A DNA stretch of 64,000 nt, from NCBI RefSeq assembly GCF_022369455.1, contig NZ_CP059599.1, positions 1,578,409 to 1,642,408 on the forward strand. The letters run 5' to 3'. Below, piece after piece: positions 27,149 through 33,734 of this stretch; positions within the stretch are counted from its first letter, which is position 1; each line of letters starts with the position of its first letter. Made by a program: the position numbers and the translations under genes. A model generated the notes under the pieces. It saw only the letters and a program-made list of their open reading frames with translations. It made no database searches and was not told where the DNA came from. The stretch is from Campylobacter sp. RM5004. Lineage in GTDB: Bacteria; Campylobacterota; Campylobacteria; Campylobacterales; Campylobacteraceae.

Positions 27149-28219
27149 ATGAATGACATTAGAAAAATAGACAATATTAAGCAAATCGTTAAAATTACAA
27201 TGATTTTGCTTACACTAACACATACAACTTATGGAACTATCTTTTACTTTTTAAATATTCATGTAATGGCTAAAGTAAAAATTATTGAAGCTTTAATTGC
27301 TTTAATATTTACGATAATTACTTTTAGATTTGATAAATTTCATAATATTGCAGTTTATTTTACACATCTTTCAATTTTAATATCATGCTCAATTTGCACT
27401 TATATATTAGGTCAAGGGTATGGATTTTTAATAGTTATGATGACAATACTATCACTTGGATATATTCATGATTTTAGAAACTCAAGATACCCTTTTATTA
27501 TAGGTGCTTTTGAAGTAATACTAGTATTAGTTGTTTTATGTGTAACTAAAGATATTCCTAATTATGAAAGTGAATATAAGACATTTTTTTATGTTTTTAA
27601 TGTTGTTAATATGGCTTTAGTTGTTATATTTTATTCAAGCTATACAAATAGTATAGATGAAAACGAAGCAAGAAATCTTGAAAAAGAAAATCTTAAATTA
27701 CAAAATAAAGCTGATTATGATTATTTAACTAGTATTTTAAATCGTCGTGCAATGAATGAGATACTAAAAACTTATCATAGTTATTTTCAAAAAGATCAAA
27801 TCCGTTCAATGGCTATTGTCTTAGGTGATATTGATAATTTTAAAAGCCTAAATGATGAGTGCGGACACAATTTTGGAGATATTGTTTTAAAAAATACAGC
27901 AAAAATAATTAAAGACAAATTAGCAAAAAAACAATCTCATTATGTTTCAAGATGGGGTGGAGAAGAGTTTTTAATATTTATAACAGGTTCTGGAATAGAT
28001 GAGTGTGAAGAATTAATTGATGATATAAGAAATGAATTTTCTAATTTTACACATAAAGATGGCTACAATGCTAGGAAAACCACAATTACATTTGGAATAT
28101 GCTATTCTTTAAGAGTTGAGAGTATTGATTATATGCTATCACAGGCAGATAATGCACTATATCAAGGCAAAAAAAGTGGTAAAAATAAAGTAGAAACCAT
28201 AGTTTTAGGACAAATATGA
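27149..28219 (+). CDS. Membrane GGDEF diguanylate cyclase, unit A'
   Basis: This 356-residue protein has about six helices, then a GGDEF domain with GDIDNFKSLNDECGHNFGD and RWGGEEF. The I-site position is KQSH, not RxxD. It shares DYDYLTSILNRRAMNEIL, NIKQIVKITMI and the pattern of its helices with unit A, so it looks like a duplicate of that gene. Its start is one base past the previous stop. Its own stop overlaps the next start as ATGA. Confidence 0.88.
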   Translation: MNDIRKIDNIKQIVKITMILLTLTHTTYGTIFYFLNIHVMAKVKIIEALIALIFTIITFRFDKFHNIAVYFTHLSILISCSICTYILGQGYGFLIVMMTILSLGYIHDFRNSRYPFIIGAFEVILVLVVLCVTKDIPNYESEYKTFFYVFNVVNMALVVIFYSSYTNSIDENEARNLEKENLKLQNKADYDYLTSILNRRAMNEILKTYHSYFQKDQIRSMAIVLGDIDNFKSLNDECGHNFGDIVLKNTAKIIKDKLAKKQSHYVSRWGGEEFLIFITGSGIDECEELIDDIRNEFSNFTHKDGYNARKTTITFGICYSLRVESIDYMLSQADNALYQGKKSGKNKVETIVLGQI

Positions 28220-29286
28220 TTAATTTTTTAAAAAGAAAAGAAGAGCTGATTAAAGTATTACAAGTAGAAAGAATTATAAAAGCTCTTTTAGTGTTTAATT
28301 TAGTTTATGCTTTAATTATGCTAATTAATGATATACCTTACTTATTTTTATCATATTTTATGCTATCAGGATTGTTTTTAATATCCTTAGTTTTTGTCAA
28401 AAGCAATAATTTTAACGCTTGTGTAGCTGTTGTCTTTTTTGCTGCTGTTGTATTTTCATCAAGTTCTATTTATTATCTTGGGTGGGGATATGGATTTGAA
28501 TATTATATTTTACCTATGATTACTTATTGCTATATAGGAATTTATTCAAAAAGATGGATAATTTATATAATTGCAACTCTATCTTTAGCATACTATTTAA
28601 CTATGTATTATTTATTTTGTGTAGAAAATTATTCCTTGGAAGTTCCACTTCATCTATTTAAAGATAATGCTAAATTTGTATTTAAATGTATTAATGCCTT
28701 TGTAGTATGTTCTATTTTCATACTAGTATCAAATGTTCTAAGAAAACAAATATATATTGAATTAGAAAATAGACAAAGCTTAAATAAAAAGCTAGATAAA
28801 AGTGCTAATTTTGATTATCTTACAAAGCTTATGAACAGATGGTGTTTTCTTGATAACATAGAAGACTTGGTTATTACTGATAAAGTTGGCATAGCTTTAA
28901 TTGATATAGATTTTTTCAAAAAAGTAAATGATACTTATGGACATAGTATAGGTGATGAAGTATTAAAAAATTGCGCAAACCTTATGAAAAAACATTTTGG
29001 AGAACATACGGAATTAATTTGTAGATGGGGTGGAGAAGAATTTTTAGTATTAGCCTACAATGTATCAGAATATGATTTTGAAAATACTTGTGAAAACTTT
29101 AGGGCAGAATACGGAAATTCTATATTTTCAGTTGAAGGGCTTAAATCAAGTGTTAGCATAGGTTTTGTCTATGTAGAGAGCAGTTTTGCAAGCAATATTT
29201 TAGATGAATATATTACAAAAGTTGATAAATGCTTATACGAAGCAAAAAATACAGGAAGAAATAAAATTATTAAAAACATAATATAA
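28216..29286 (+). CDS. Membrane GGDEF diguanylate cyclase, unit B'
   Basis: This 356-residue protein has about six helices, then a GGDEF domain with DIDFFKKVNDTYGHSIGDEVLK and RWGGEEF. EHTE takes the place of the RxxD inhibitory site. It is the closest relative of unit B. It overlaps the third gene by 4 bp and is followed after 52 bp by two tRNAs. The four genes together look like one operon formed by duplication of an A-B pair. Confidence 0.88.
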   Translation: MINFLKRKEELIKVLQVERIIKALLVFNLVYALIMLINDIPYLFLSYFMLSGLFLISLVFVKSNNFNACVAVVFFAAVVFSSSSIYYLGWGYGFEYYILPMITYCYIGIYSKRWIIYIIATLSLAYYLTMYYLFCVENYSLEVPLHLFKDNAKFVFKCINAFVVCSIFILVSNVLRKQIYIELENRQSLNKKLDKSANFDYLTKLMNRWCFLDNIEDLVITDKVGIALIDIDFFKKVNDTYGHSIGDEVLKNCANLMKKHFGEHTELICRWGGEEFLVLAYNVSEYDFENTCENFRAEYGNSIFSVEGLKSSVSIGFVYVESSFASNILDEYITKVDKCLYEAKNTGRNKIIKNII

Positions 29287-29338
29287 TTTAAGCAAAAATT
29301 AATTTTATTAAGATAATATACAGCTTTTATTTTTAGAT

Positions 29339-29415
29339 GCGTTCATAGCTCAGCTGGATAGAGCAACGGCCTTCTAAGCCGTAGGTCAGAGGTTCGAATC
29401 CTCTTGGGCGTACCA
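29339..29415 (+). tRNA. tRNA-Arg (anticodon UCU)
   Basis: A 77-nt cloverleaf: acceptor GCGTTCA pairs with TGGGCGT (with G-U pairs), D arm GCTCAGCTGGATAGAGC, anticodon loop CTTCTAA (TCT), T loop TTCGAATC, and encoded ACCA. Confidence 0.95.
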
Positions 29416-29419
29416 CTTA

Positions 29420-29504
29420 GCGGATGTGGTGAAATTGGCAGACACGCCAGACTTAGGATCTGGTGCAGCAATGCGTGGAGGTTCAAGTCCTCTCATCCGC
29501 ACCA
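29420..29504 (+). tRNA. tRNA-Leu (anticodon UAG)
   Basis: An 85-nt class II tRNA with a long variable arm. Acceptor GCGGATG pairs with CATCCGC, the anticodon loop is CTTAGGA (TAG), the T loop is TTCAAGTC, and ACCA is encoded. It lies 4 bp after tRNA-Arg, so the two form one transcript. Confidence 0.95.
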
Positions 29505-29509
29505 CTTCT

Positions 29510-29527
29510 AATTCCGATTTCAAATTC
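29510..29527 (+). repeat. Dispersed repeat, copy 11 (after tRNA-Leu)
   Basis: AATTCCGATTTCAAATTC, a CCG variant, 5 bp past the tRNA-Leu end. Confidence 0.75.
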
Positions 29528-29630
29528 TGTTACCAAAAGTTACAATTTAACATAAAATTAACATTATTTTTTGCATAAAACTAGAAAATATAGTAACATT
29601 GAAGCTTTTATTTTCTTAAAAGGAGCTTTA

Positions 29631-31187
29631 ATGGTAGAAAACCAACAAATTAAGCGAAATGGATTTGAAAAAATCTTACACAAAATTGAAGTATTAGGAA
29701 ACAAATTACCTGATATTACAATTTTATTTTTAATTGCATTTTTTATTGTAATGCTTTTAAGTTTTGCTTTAAGCTTTATTGATTTTTCTTATGTTCACCC
29801 AGTAAGTCACGAAAAAATCGTAGTGAAAAATATGTTTGAAATGCATAATTTAACTGAACTTATCGTAAGATTAGGCGTTAACTTTATAACATTTCCTGCT
29901 TTACAATTAGTTTTAGTTGCAACTTTGGGTGTAAGTATTGCCGAAGGAAGTGGGTATATTAGAGCTTTACTTATCAAAATGATAGGAATTGTTCCAAAAA
30001 ATATCGTTGTTCCTGTTGTTATTATTATTTCTATAATTTGCCACATAGTTTCTGATAGTGCTTATGTATTCTTAATGCCAATTGCAGCTGCTATGTATTA
30101 TAGTGCGGGTCGTCATCCAATAGCTGGAATTACAACTTCATTTGCTGCTTTAGCAGGCGGATTTAGTGCTTGTTATATTCCAAGTGTTGTTGATCCACTA
30201 ATGCAAGAATTCACTCAAAAAGCTGCAAGAACGATTGATCCTAGCATTGATATAAATGTTTTATGTAATTATTTTTTAAGTATTTTTTCAACCTTTAGTG
30301 TAATTGCTGCATGTTGGTTTGTAAGTAGCAAAATAATTGAGCCTATGCTTAATAAAACTATGCCTATTGATAGTGATTGCAAAATTGCACATTTAGAAAA
30401 CGAAAAGCTTACAAGTATTGAAAACAAAGCTTATTGGGGTGCAACTTTAACATTTATATTTATGGCTGTTGTTTTATTTGCTGTATCTATTCCAGAAAAC
30501 TCAGTTATGCGTGGAAGCAACGGCTCACTTACTAGTGCTGATGCTGCTTTAATGAAAGCTATTGTTCCTTTAGTATTCTTGTTCTTAGCAATTCCTGGCT
30601 ATGTATATGGAAAAATAAGTGGCTCAATCAAAACTTCAAGCGATTTATCAAAAATGGCTGCAAGTAGCTTAAATACTCTAACAACATTTATAGTATTTTG
30701 TTTTGTTTGTGGGCAATTTTTATATGTATTTAATACATCAAACCTTTCAACATTATTGGCAATTTCAGGTGCTGAATTATTAAAGAGTATGAATATGCCT
30801 TCAGTTTTCACCGTTTTAGGGGTTATTATATTTACAAGCTTTTTAAATATATTTGTTACATCGGCAACTTCAAAATGGGCAATTTTGAGCGTAATTTTCG
30901 TTCCTATGCTAATGCTTTTAGGAATTAGTCCAGAGCTTACTCAAGCAGCATATAGAACAAGCGATAGTGCGGTAAACGTTATGACACCGATGTTTCCATT
31001 CTATCCATTAGTTATAAGCTATTGCCAAAAATACTACAAAAAAACCGGAGTTGGAACGCTAAGCTCATTAATGCTACCTTTTGGTATCGCGTTATGGATT
31101 GCACTTGTAGGAAGCTTATTTATTTTCTGGGCTTTAGGTATTCCATTAGGATTTGAATCTACATATACTTATGATTTTAAAGGCTAA
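29631..31187 (+). CDS. AbgT-family transporter
   Basis: This 518-residue transporter belongs to the AbgT family (p-aminobenzoyl-glutamate uptake, or antimetabolite efflux in some members). It has about 12-13 helices, with family sequence SDSAYVFLMPIAAAMYYSAGRHP and AGGFSACYIPSVVDPLMQEFTQ, and TSATSKWAILSVIFVPMLMLLG and YRTSDSAVNVMTPMFPFYPLV near the C-terminus. I start at ATG 29631, which has AAAAGGAGC before it, not at an earlier in-frame TTG. It is 3 bp from peptidase T, so the transported compound may be a peptide or aminoacyl conjugate that PepT cleaves. Confidence 0.88.
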   Translation: MVENQQIKRNGFEKILHKIEVLGNKLPDITILFLIAFFIVMLLSFALSFIDFSYVHPVSHEKIVVKNMFEMHNLTELIVRLGVNFITFPALQLVLVATLGVSIAEGSGYIRALLIKMIGIVPKNIVVPVVIIISIICHIVSDSAYVFLMPIAAAMYYSAGRHPIAGITTSFAALAGGFSACYIPSVVDPLMQEFTQKAARTIDPSIDINVLCNYFLSIFSTFSVIAACWFVSSKIIEPMLNKTMPIDSDCKIAHLENEKLTSIENKAYWGATLTFIFMAVVLFAVSIPENSVMRGSNGSLTSADAALMKAIVPLVFLFLAIPGYVYGKISGSIKTSSDLSKMAASSLNTLTTFIVFCFVCGQFLYVFNTSNLSTLLAISGAELLKSMNMPSVFTVLGVIIFTSFLNIFVTSATSKWAILSVIFVPMLMLLGISPELTQAAYRTSDSAVNVMTPMFPFYPLVISYCQKYYKKTGVGTLSSLMLPFGIALWIALVGSLFIFWALGIPLGFESTYTYDFKG

Positions 31188-31190
31188 GTT

Positions 31191-32393
31191 ATGTTAGTTG
31201 AAGATTTTTTAAGATATGTAAAAATTTCGTCGCAAAGTGATGCTAGTAAGAGTAATACTCCTACTAGCCAAGGTCAATTAGAGCTTGCAAAGGTATTAAA
31301 AAGCGAATTAGAAAGCTTAGGACTTAGTGAGATAAAGCTTAATGATAATGGCATTTTAACAGCTCTTTTAGAAGGTGATAAAAGTAAAACTAGCTTAGGC
31401 TTTGTAGCTCACCTTGATACTATTGATGTAGGACTTAGCCCTGTTGTAAAGCCACAAATATTAAAATTTGAAGGCAAGGATTTAGACTTAGGAAATGCTA
31501 TCTTAGAAGTTAGCAAACGCCCTGAGATTAAGCAATACTTAAACGAAGATATAATTTTTAGCGATGGCTCATCTGTTTTAGGTGCTGATAACAAGGCTGC
31601 AATTGCTGTTATAATGAACCTTGTAAAAACTCTTAAAACAAGCGAAATAAATCATCCTGATATTTTCTTAGCTTTTGTTCCTGATGAAGAAATAGGACTT
31701 TTAGGCTCAAAACAGCTTAATTTAGATGATTTTAGAACAACTCATCCTTATACGATTGATTGCTGCGAAATTGGAGAACTAATGTATGAGACATTTAATG
31801 CTGCTAGCGCAAAGCTTAATATCGTTGGGGTATCAGCTCATCCTATGAATGCCTATAAGGTTATGTTAAATCCAACCTTGTTAGCAAATGAGTTTATAAA
31901 TCTTTTTGATAGATTACAAACTCCTGAAAATACAAAAGATAAAGAAGGCTATATTTGGATAAACGAAATGCATTCAAATCAAAATGAAGCTAATGTATAT
32001 TTAAATATTCGTGATCATGATAGAGCGAAATTTGAAGAAAAAAAATCTTATATAAAAACTTGCGTTGAATTTATGCAAAATAAATACAAAAAAGCAAGCT
32101 TTACATTAGAAATGAGCGATACTTATTACAACCTAAAAGATGCTTTAAATGATAACAATAAAGATAGTTTAGATAAATTATACGAAGCTTTTAAAATGTC
32201 AAATGTAAAAGCAAAAACAATTGCAATGCGTGGTGGAACAGATGGAAGTGCTTTAAGTATTAAAGGGCTTTTTACTCCGAATTTTTTCACAGGAGCGCAT
32301 AATTTTCATTCAAGATTTGAATTTTTACCTGTAAAATCACTTGAAAAATCTTACGAAGTAGCATTAAACCTAGTAAAGCTGTATTCAAAATAA
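31191..32393 (+). CDS. pepT: Peptidase T (tripeptide aminopeptidase)
   Basis: This 400-residue M20 metallopeptidase has zinc ligands in AHLDTIDV and VLGADNKAA, and the catalytic acid in VPDEEIGLLG. The later segments CCEIGELMYETFNAASA, TIAMRGGTDGSALS and HNFHSRFEFLPV are typical of PepT rather than DapE. It releases the N-terminal residue of tripeptides in the cytoplasm. It is translated with the AbgT-type transporter. An inverted pair of the 19-bp repeat starts at its stop codon. Confidence 0.93.
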   Translation: MLVEDFLRYVKISSQSDASKSNTPTSQGQLELAKVLKSELESLGLSEIKLNDNGILTALLEGDKSKTSLGFVAHLDTIDVGLSPVVKPQILKFEGKDLDLGNAILEVSKRPEIKQYLNEDIIFSDGSSVLGADNKAAIAVIMNLVKTLKTSEINHPDIFLAFVPDEEIGLLGSKQLNLDDFRTTHPYTIDCCEIGELMYETFNAASAKLNIVGVSAHPMNAYKVMLNPTLLANEFINLFDRLQTPENTKDKEGYIWINEMHSNQNEANVYLNIRDHDRAKFEEKKSYIKTCVEFMQNKYKKASFTLEMSDTYYNLKDALNDNNKDSLDKLYEAFKMSNVKAKTIAMRGGTDGSALSIKGLFTPNFFTGAHNFHSRFEFLPVKSLEKSYEVALNLVKLYSK

Positions 32394-32430
32394 GAATTTG
32401 AAATAGGAATTTAAACCCTATTTCAACTTC
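32394..32430 (+). terminator. Inverted repeat pair (copy 12 plus degenerate copy 13), terminator-like
   Basis: An exact minus-orientation copy (32394-32412) abuts a degenerate plus copy (AAACCCTATTTCAACTTC, 32413-32430). They form a stem of about 15 bp with two mismatches and a short loop, directly after the pepT stop. Confidence 0.65.
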
Positions 32431-32475
32431 AATCACTCACATAAATTATAAATATTTATACATAAAGGAGTTTTA

Positions 32476-33294
32476 ATGAGATATATAGTTTTTTTAATAA
32501 TGGTATTAAATAGTTTATTTGCTACAAATTATAATGAATACTACACTATGCTAAAAAACGAAAACAGATTTAGCGATGAGATGATAAAAGGAGTTGTTAG
32601 CCATTATAAGGATTATGGCAAAGATTATAAAGATATAGTTGAGTATGCAAAAGCAGTTCAAGATGATGTAATGAAAATGCATAGATTATCAGAAAAAGAT
32701 AGAAAGGATGAAAATTTTTATAAGCATTATAGAATTGATATAGATGTATATTCTAATTATGCAAAGGATTTAAAAGAGAAAGCTTATAAAAGAGAAAAAT
32801 TAGAAGACTTTAACGATTTTGTTTATCATAGGGGTAGTAGGCTTTATGATGATTTAAAATCAGAATTACAAAGCTATTATGCAGTATTAAATGCTAGTAA
32901 TATAAAAAACTCTTGGTTAGATAATTACAAAAAAGATTATAACAAGGCTTTAAAGATGAATTCAAGCTATGATGAAATAGTATTTAATATCTTTATAAAA
33001 TCTCATTTTAACGAATATGAATTAAGTAAAAATGCAAAAAATGAAATAACAGCAACGGACAAAGCCTTAGGACTTAGTGCAAATGTAGGCGATATAGAAA
33101 GCTTTAATTACTACACCTTAAAGGCATTTGTTTTAAACTATCTAGCGAGTATTTTAGGGCTTATAATAGGCATAATTCTATGCGTAAAATATAAGAATAA
33201 GGCATTAGTATATATAAGCCCTTTAATGCTATTCGCTTTAGGCTTAGTGATTGATTATTTTGTAATCGGAATAAAATTACTTAAATATGTGTAA
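32476..33294 (+). CDS. Membrane protein with periplasmic helical domain, unknown
   Basis: This 272-residue protein has a signal-like N-terminus (MRYIVFLIMVLNSLFATNY) and a charged, probably helical region of about 180 residues. Two C-terminal membrane helices (about 217-235 and 243-265) have a short basic loop between them. No known domain is visible. A good AAAGGAG ribosome site precedes it. It is monocistronic: the pepT hairpin lies upstream, and its stop runs into the terminator of a small opposing transcript. It could be an envelope protein; nothing identifies its role. Confidence 0.75.
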   Translation: MRYIVFLIMVLNSLFATNYNEYYTMLKNENRFSDEMIKGVVSHYKDYGKDYKDIVEYAKAVQDDVMKMHRLSEKDRKDENFYKHYRIDIDVYSNYAKDLKEKAYKREKLEDFNDFVYHRGSRLYDDLKSELQSYYAVLNASNIKNSWLDNYKKDYNKALKMNSSYDEIVFNIFIKSHFNEYELSKNAKNEITATDKALGLSANVGDIESFNYYTLKAFVLNYLASILGLIIGIILCVKYKNKALVYISPLMLFALGLVIDYFVIGIKLLKYV

Positions 33295-33325
33295 AAACCT
33301 AGCAAAACACGGCTAATTTGCTAGG
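33293..33325 (-). terminator. Rho-independent terminator of the small hydrophobic-peptide transcript
   Basis: On the minus strand the stem CCTAGCAAA / TTTGCTAGG (33317-33325 with 33298-33306) is followed by five T residues (33293-33297). It overlaps the end of the opposing gene at 33294. Confidence 0.75.
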
Positions 33326-33367
33326 GTTAGGTGAATTGCTTTAAGCTTATGCTAAGCCGTGCTTCAC

Positions 33368-33373
33368 TATAAT
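33368..33373 (+). promoter_or_regulatory. -10 box facing into the small peptide gene (possible antisense RNA)
   Basis: TATAAT on the + strand would start an RNA near 33380. That RNA would run antisense through the 21-residue ORF and its ribosome site at 33470-33480. Campylobacter promoters need little more than a -10 box, so this could express an antitoxin RNA. No clear end for it was found. Confidence 0.4.
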
Positions 33374-33403
33374 TTAATTAAGGTTTTTAAAAGTAGTGCT
33401 TTG

Positions 33404-33469
33404 CTAGAACTTTCTTAAGGTTCTAAGTAAAGCTATGATTAAAACGATTAGAACAATAGTTTCTCCCAT
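33404..33469 (-). CDS. 21-residue hydrophobic peptide, type I toxin-like
   Basis: This tiny ORF has every mark of a real gene: a -10 box at 33516-33521, a leader of about 40 nt, a strong Shine-Dalgarno (GGAAAGGTGG), an ATG, and a stem-loop terminator about 80 bp after its stop. The peptide starts MGETIVLIVLIIALL, a membrane helix, and ends RTLRKF with four basic residues overall. This is the make-up of type I toxin peptides (TisB, Ldr/Ibs, AapA type). The mRNA 3' end has CACCU, which can pair with the ribosome site AGGUG, and a promoter faces it from the other strand. A small membrane-complex subunit is the alternative. Confidence 0.6.
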   Translation of the reverse strand: MGETIVLIVLIIALLRTLRKF

Positions 33470-33515
33470 ATTACCACCTTTCCACCCTAACAGCCTAAGG
33501 CAAAAAGCAAATAAC

Positions 33516-33521
33516 ATTATA
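33516..33521 (-). promoter_or_regulatory. -10 box of the small peptide gene
   Basis: TATAAT on the minus strand (ATTATA on +), in an AT-rich stretch 47 bp upstream of the ATG, with T-rich sequence at the -16 side. Confidence 0.55.
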
Positions 33522-33624
33522 AATTAATTTTTATTAAAAAGATTTTAAATAAATATTTATTCTAATAAACAAAATAAAACTATAAAAATTCTAAAATATT
33601 TTTTTAATATAACAAACACTTCCT

Positions 33625-33642
33625 AATTCCTATTTCAAATTC
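33625..33642 (+). repeat. Dispersed repeat, copy 14 (upstream of the reductase gene)
   Basis: An exact 18-base core copy, AATTCCTATTTCAAATTC, standing alone between the peptide promoter and the torA operator. Nothing else is recognised in 33530-33670 beyond AT-rich DNA. Confidence 0.85.
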
Positions 33643-33672
33643 TATTATTCCAAATCAGATAAAAATAACCTT

Positions 33673-33697
33673 TTAACTTACTTATAACGTAAGTTAA
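33673..33697. promoter_or_regulatory. Perfect palindromic operator upstream of torA
   Basis: TTAACTTAC, a 7-base spacer (TTATAAC), then GTAAGTTAA: a perfect 9-bp inverted repeat, 37 bp upstream of the torA ATG. The spacer and arms also supply the likely -10 region, so a bound regulator would block or position RNA polymerase. The regulator is not in the window. Confidence 0.6.
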
Positions 33698-33734
33698 TTA
33701 AAATGTTCCCTTATTATTTTACAAAGGAGAAATT

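Noticed and set aside
24840-29530. Genomic island with integrase between selC and the tRNA pair
   Set aside because: No integrase, transposase or direct repeat of a tRNA end is visible, and codon use of the cyclases looks like that of their neighbours. The tRNA bracketing is reported only as an observation.
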